DNA from: Belliella calami
GTDB lineage: Bacteria; Bacteroidota; Bacteroidia; Cytophagales; Cyclobacteriaceae
Length of the DNA: 64,000 bases
Direction of reading: 5' to 3'
NCBI RefSeq assembly: GCF_022549695.1
Contig: NZ_JAKZGS010000003.1
Location: 186,001 to 250,000, forward strand
The notes under the pieces were generated by a model that had not been told where the DNA came from, did not search any database, and saw only the letters and a program-made list of their open reading frames with translations. This document shows positions 62,585-64,000 of this stretch, in pieces. The stretch's first letter is position 1. Every line of letters begins with the position of its first letter. Made by a program: the position numbers and the translations under genes.

Positions 62585-64000
62585 TTATTTCAACTTCCCT
62601 TCGGTATCGATAAAGTCACCTTTGATAGTTACGTTGTTGTTTTTGGTGACTTTTCCGTAAATGGTAATGCTAGATCCTTGGCCTACAAATTCGATTGTTG
62701 CACCTGAGTTCAAAGTCAAGTCTCCATAGATTACTGCAGAACCACTGATCTTAAGTACGGAATTGTTGTTGATATTCAATCGACTGTTTCCTTGATATCT
62801 TCCAAAAGAAAAGCTTCCTGACATTTCAAAAAAGCCATTGCTGTTGATATTCATGTTGTCCTGAACAGCCATAGATCCACAGAATGTCAATGTTCCATTG
62901 ACATTCAAGTTGCTCAACGCTGCTGAACCAGAATATCTCATTACATCATTGGAATTTACATTTAGATTATTGCTTCCACGATATGGAGTCAAATCATCAC
63001 AATTTATACCAGGTAAAGGTTGGCTAGTTGACCTTTCCAATTCCAAGATTTGTAATCCCTTCGATCCTGATGCGACAAATAGGTGTTTACCTTTAAGTTT
63101 CACAAAGTTGGATGAGCCAGATAAAGATATTATTCCTAATGTTTCAGTTGTGTTATTGGCAGTGATTTCTACGACCTCTACACCAGCACCACCGTTGGCC
63201 ATCATGAGAAGCCCTTCGTCGAATGATACCGCATTGGTCACAATGTCCCCTTCTTCCACACCTTCTGGGTTAGAAGCGATGGTGATTTTTTCCACCAAAG
63301 TACCCGAAGGAAGGCGATATATACCCGCTCCTTTTGCTCCCTCAGAAGTGAAAAGTAAATCCCCATTGATGTCCATAGTTCGCTTTGAATTAGGAGTGTC
63401 CTTATCCAAATTGATTTTACTTAGAGCATTAAGATTCGTAGGATTCATGATCACAACCCCTTCTTCGCCGCTTAAAGCTGCCAGGGTGTTGTTTCCATAA
63501 GCGACATCTCTAAGATCGGAGATGGGAGTACTTGCGATTCTATTGTGACTTGCATCAAACAGAGCTACAATACCATCATTGCCGGAAGAAACCGCAGCAT
63601 GTGAACTTGTATAAGTAATCCCGGTACCTGCAAAACCTTCTAAATCTGATTTCACAAAATCAGAAGTAAATTGTCCATTGCCTACACTTACACTTAGGTA
63701 TTGTGCTGCGGTATTGATTTCGCGCTCAGCGTCTACATCAAAAGCTGCTGCAATATGTAACCTGCCTTCATGATATTTGAGGGCATTGATATCTGCTGTA
63801 GTGAATATAGCCTGAGCGGTGATTTTTGGTTTGGTAGGCTCAGAAATGTTGTAAATCTCAATGGCTCCCAAAAACTCCTCGCCTTCTTTGTTATAGCTCA
63901 CAAATGCATAATCTCCAGCTATATCCACATGTGTTGCCCTTAGGGTTTTTCCGTTGTGAGTAGGGCCTTCTGCTTGTGCTACAAGGATCATTGGGATTTT
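62585..64000 (-). CDS. LVIVD-type beta-propeller plus beta-solenoid protein (5' end missing)
   Basis: The frame is open to the right window edge, so the N-terminus (probably with a signal peptide) lies outside. The visible part (about 470 residues) begins with LVIVD-like propeller repeats (DIAGDYAFVSYNKEG, INGDLLFTSEGAKGAGIY, LKGKHLFVASGSKGLQI) to about residue 310. Then a regular Asn/Gly/Ser-rich tail follows (NLNVNSNDV, NMNINSNGFFEM, RLNINNNSVLKI, DLTLNSGATIEF, NNNVTIKG), which fits a right-handed beta-solenoid. There is no T9SS sorting domain. Function unknown; surface or periplasmic location inferred. Confidence 0.75.
   Translation of the reverse strand, partial: KIPMILVAQAEGPTHNGKTLRATHVDIAGDYAFVSYNKEGEEFLGAIEIYNISEPTKPKITAQAIFTTADINALKYHEGRLHIAAAFDVDAEREINTAAQYLSVSVGNGQFTSDFVKSDLEGFAGTGITYTSSHAAVSSGNDGIVALFDASHNRIASTPISDLRDVAYGNNTLAALSGEEGVVIMNPTNLNALSKINLDKDTPNSKRTMDINGDLLFTSEGAKGAGIYRLPSGTLVEKITIASNPEGVEEGDIVTNAVSFDEGLLMMANGGAGVEVVEITANNTTETLGIISLSGSSNFVKLKGKHLFVASGSKGLQILELERSTSQPLPGINCDDLTPYRGSNNLNVNSNDVMRYSGSAALSNLNVNGTLTFCGSMAVQDNMNINSNGFFEMSGSFSFGRYQGNSRLNINNNSVLKISGSAVIYGDLTLNSGATIEFVGQGSSITIYGKVTKNNNVTIKGDFIDTEGKLK

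Noticed and set aside
1-64000. CRISPR arrays, rRNA and tRNA genes
   Set aside because: All gaps were read for regular spacer arrays, rRNA-like blocks and tRNA TPsiC/acceptor patterns; none was seen by eye, though no covariance search could be run.

Overview
The window reads as a chromosomal segment of a low-GC, Gram-negative member of the Bacteroidota, most likely Cytophagales/Cyclobacteriaceae (Algoriphagus-like). The lineage call is inference. It rests on a type IX secretion sorting domain, many lipoprotein and outer-membrane genes, weak or absent Shine-Dalgarno sites, several -7 elements of the Bacteroidota form TAnnTTTG, and abundant short intergenic hairpin repeats. I see no rRNA, tRNA, CRISPR array, transposase gene or integrated phage.

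Layout. 1-1.7 kb: two iron-sulfur electron-transfer proteins, the first cut by the window edge. 1.7-2.2 kb: repeat-rich gap ending in four repeats at about 33-bp spacing, directly in front of a AAA/DUF4143 ATPase. 3.6-8.7 kb: a conserved hypothetical, a TPR/beta-propeller/OmpA lipoprotein, an orphan nucleotidyltransferase, a methyltransferase, a patatin, a VOC protein and a small membrane protein. 8.9-15.3 kb: a four-gene operon of an alpha/beta hydrolase and a complete RND tripartite pump, closed by a strong terminator. 15.4-24.2 kb: lytic transglycosylase MltF, the Ohr/OhrR peroxide module with a candidate operator, a Tat-exported Gfo/Idh/MocA protein, and a ferric-iron ABC transporter divergent from OxyR. 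Peroxide defence and iron uptake therefore lie side by side.

24.2-32.5 kb: a MITE-like repeat, an Omp85-like barrel, a KilA-N gene frameshifted in an A8 run, radA, a nucleotidyltransferase remnant, GC-rich repeats, polA and two small envelope proteins. 32.8-43.4 kb: an M14 carboxypeptidase, a DUF2179 membrane protein, a class A beta-lactamase-like lipoprotein, a HisA-like protein lacking the usual first catalytic Asp, a YCF48-type lipoprotein, a single-heme DUF3365 lipoprotein and a 14-repeat YCF48/PKD protein with a type IX sorting tail. 43.6-49.4 kb: a Cys/Met-metabolism PLP enzyme, a GNAT acetyltransferase, a RES/Xre toxin-antitoxin pair, unknown genes including one split by an in-frame stop, and prfA. 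49.4-64 kb: uvrA, slyD, a thioredoxin, a TonB-C-like protein, a tandem pair of M14 proteins (one with intact active-site residues, one with all of them replaced), a universal stress protein next to a CPA2 antiporter, a DUF4168 protein, and a beta-propeller/beta-solenoid protein cut by the window edge.

Most genes are housekeeping or envelope functions. The observations most worth following are the periodic repeats before the ATPase, the active/degenerate M14 pair, the altered HisA-like enzyme, the KilA-N homopolymer frameshift, the stop-split membrane gene, and a MITE-like repeat family with copies at 24.2, 49.5 and 62.4 kb and one end at 38.5 kb.
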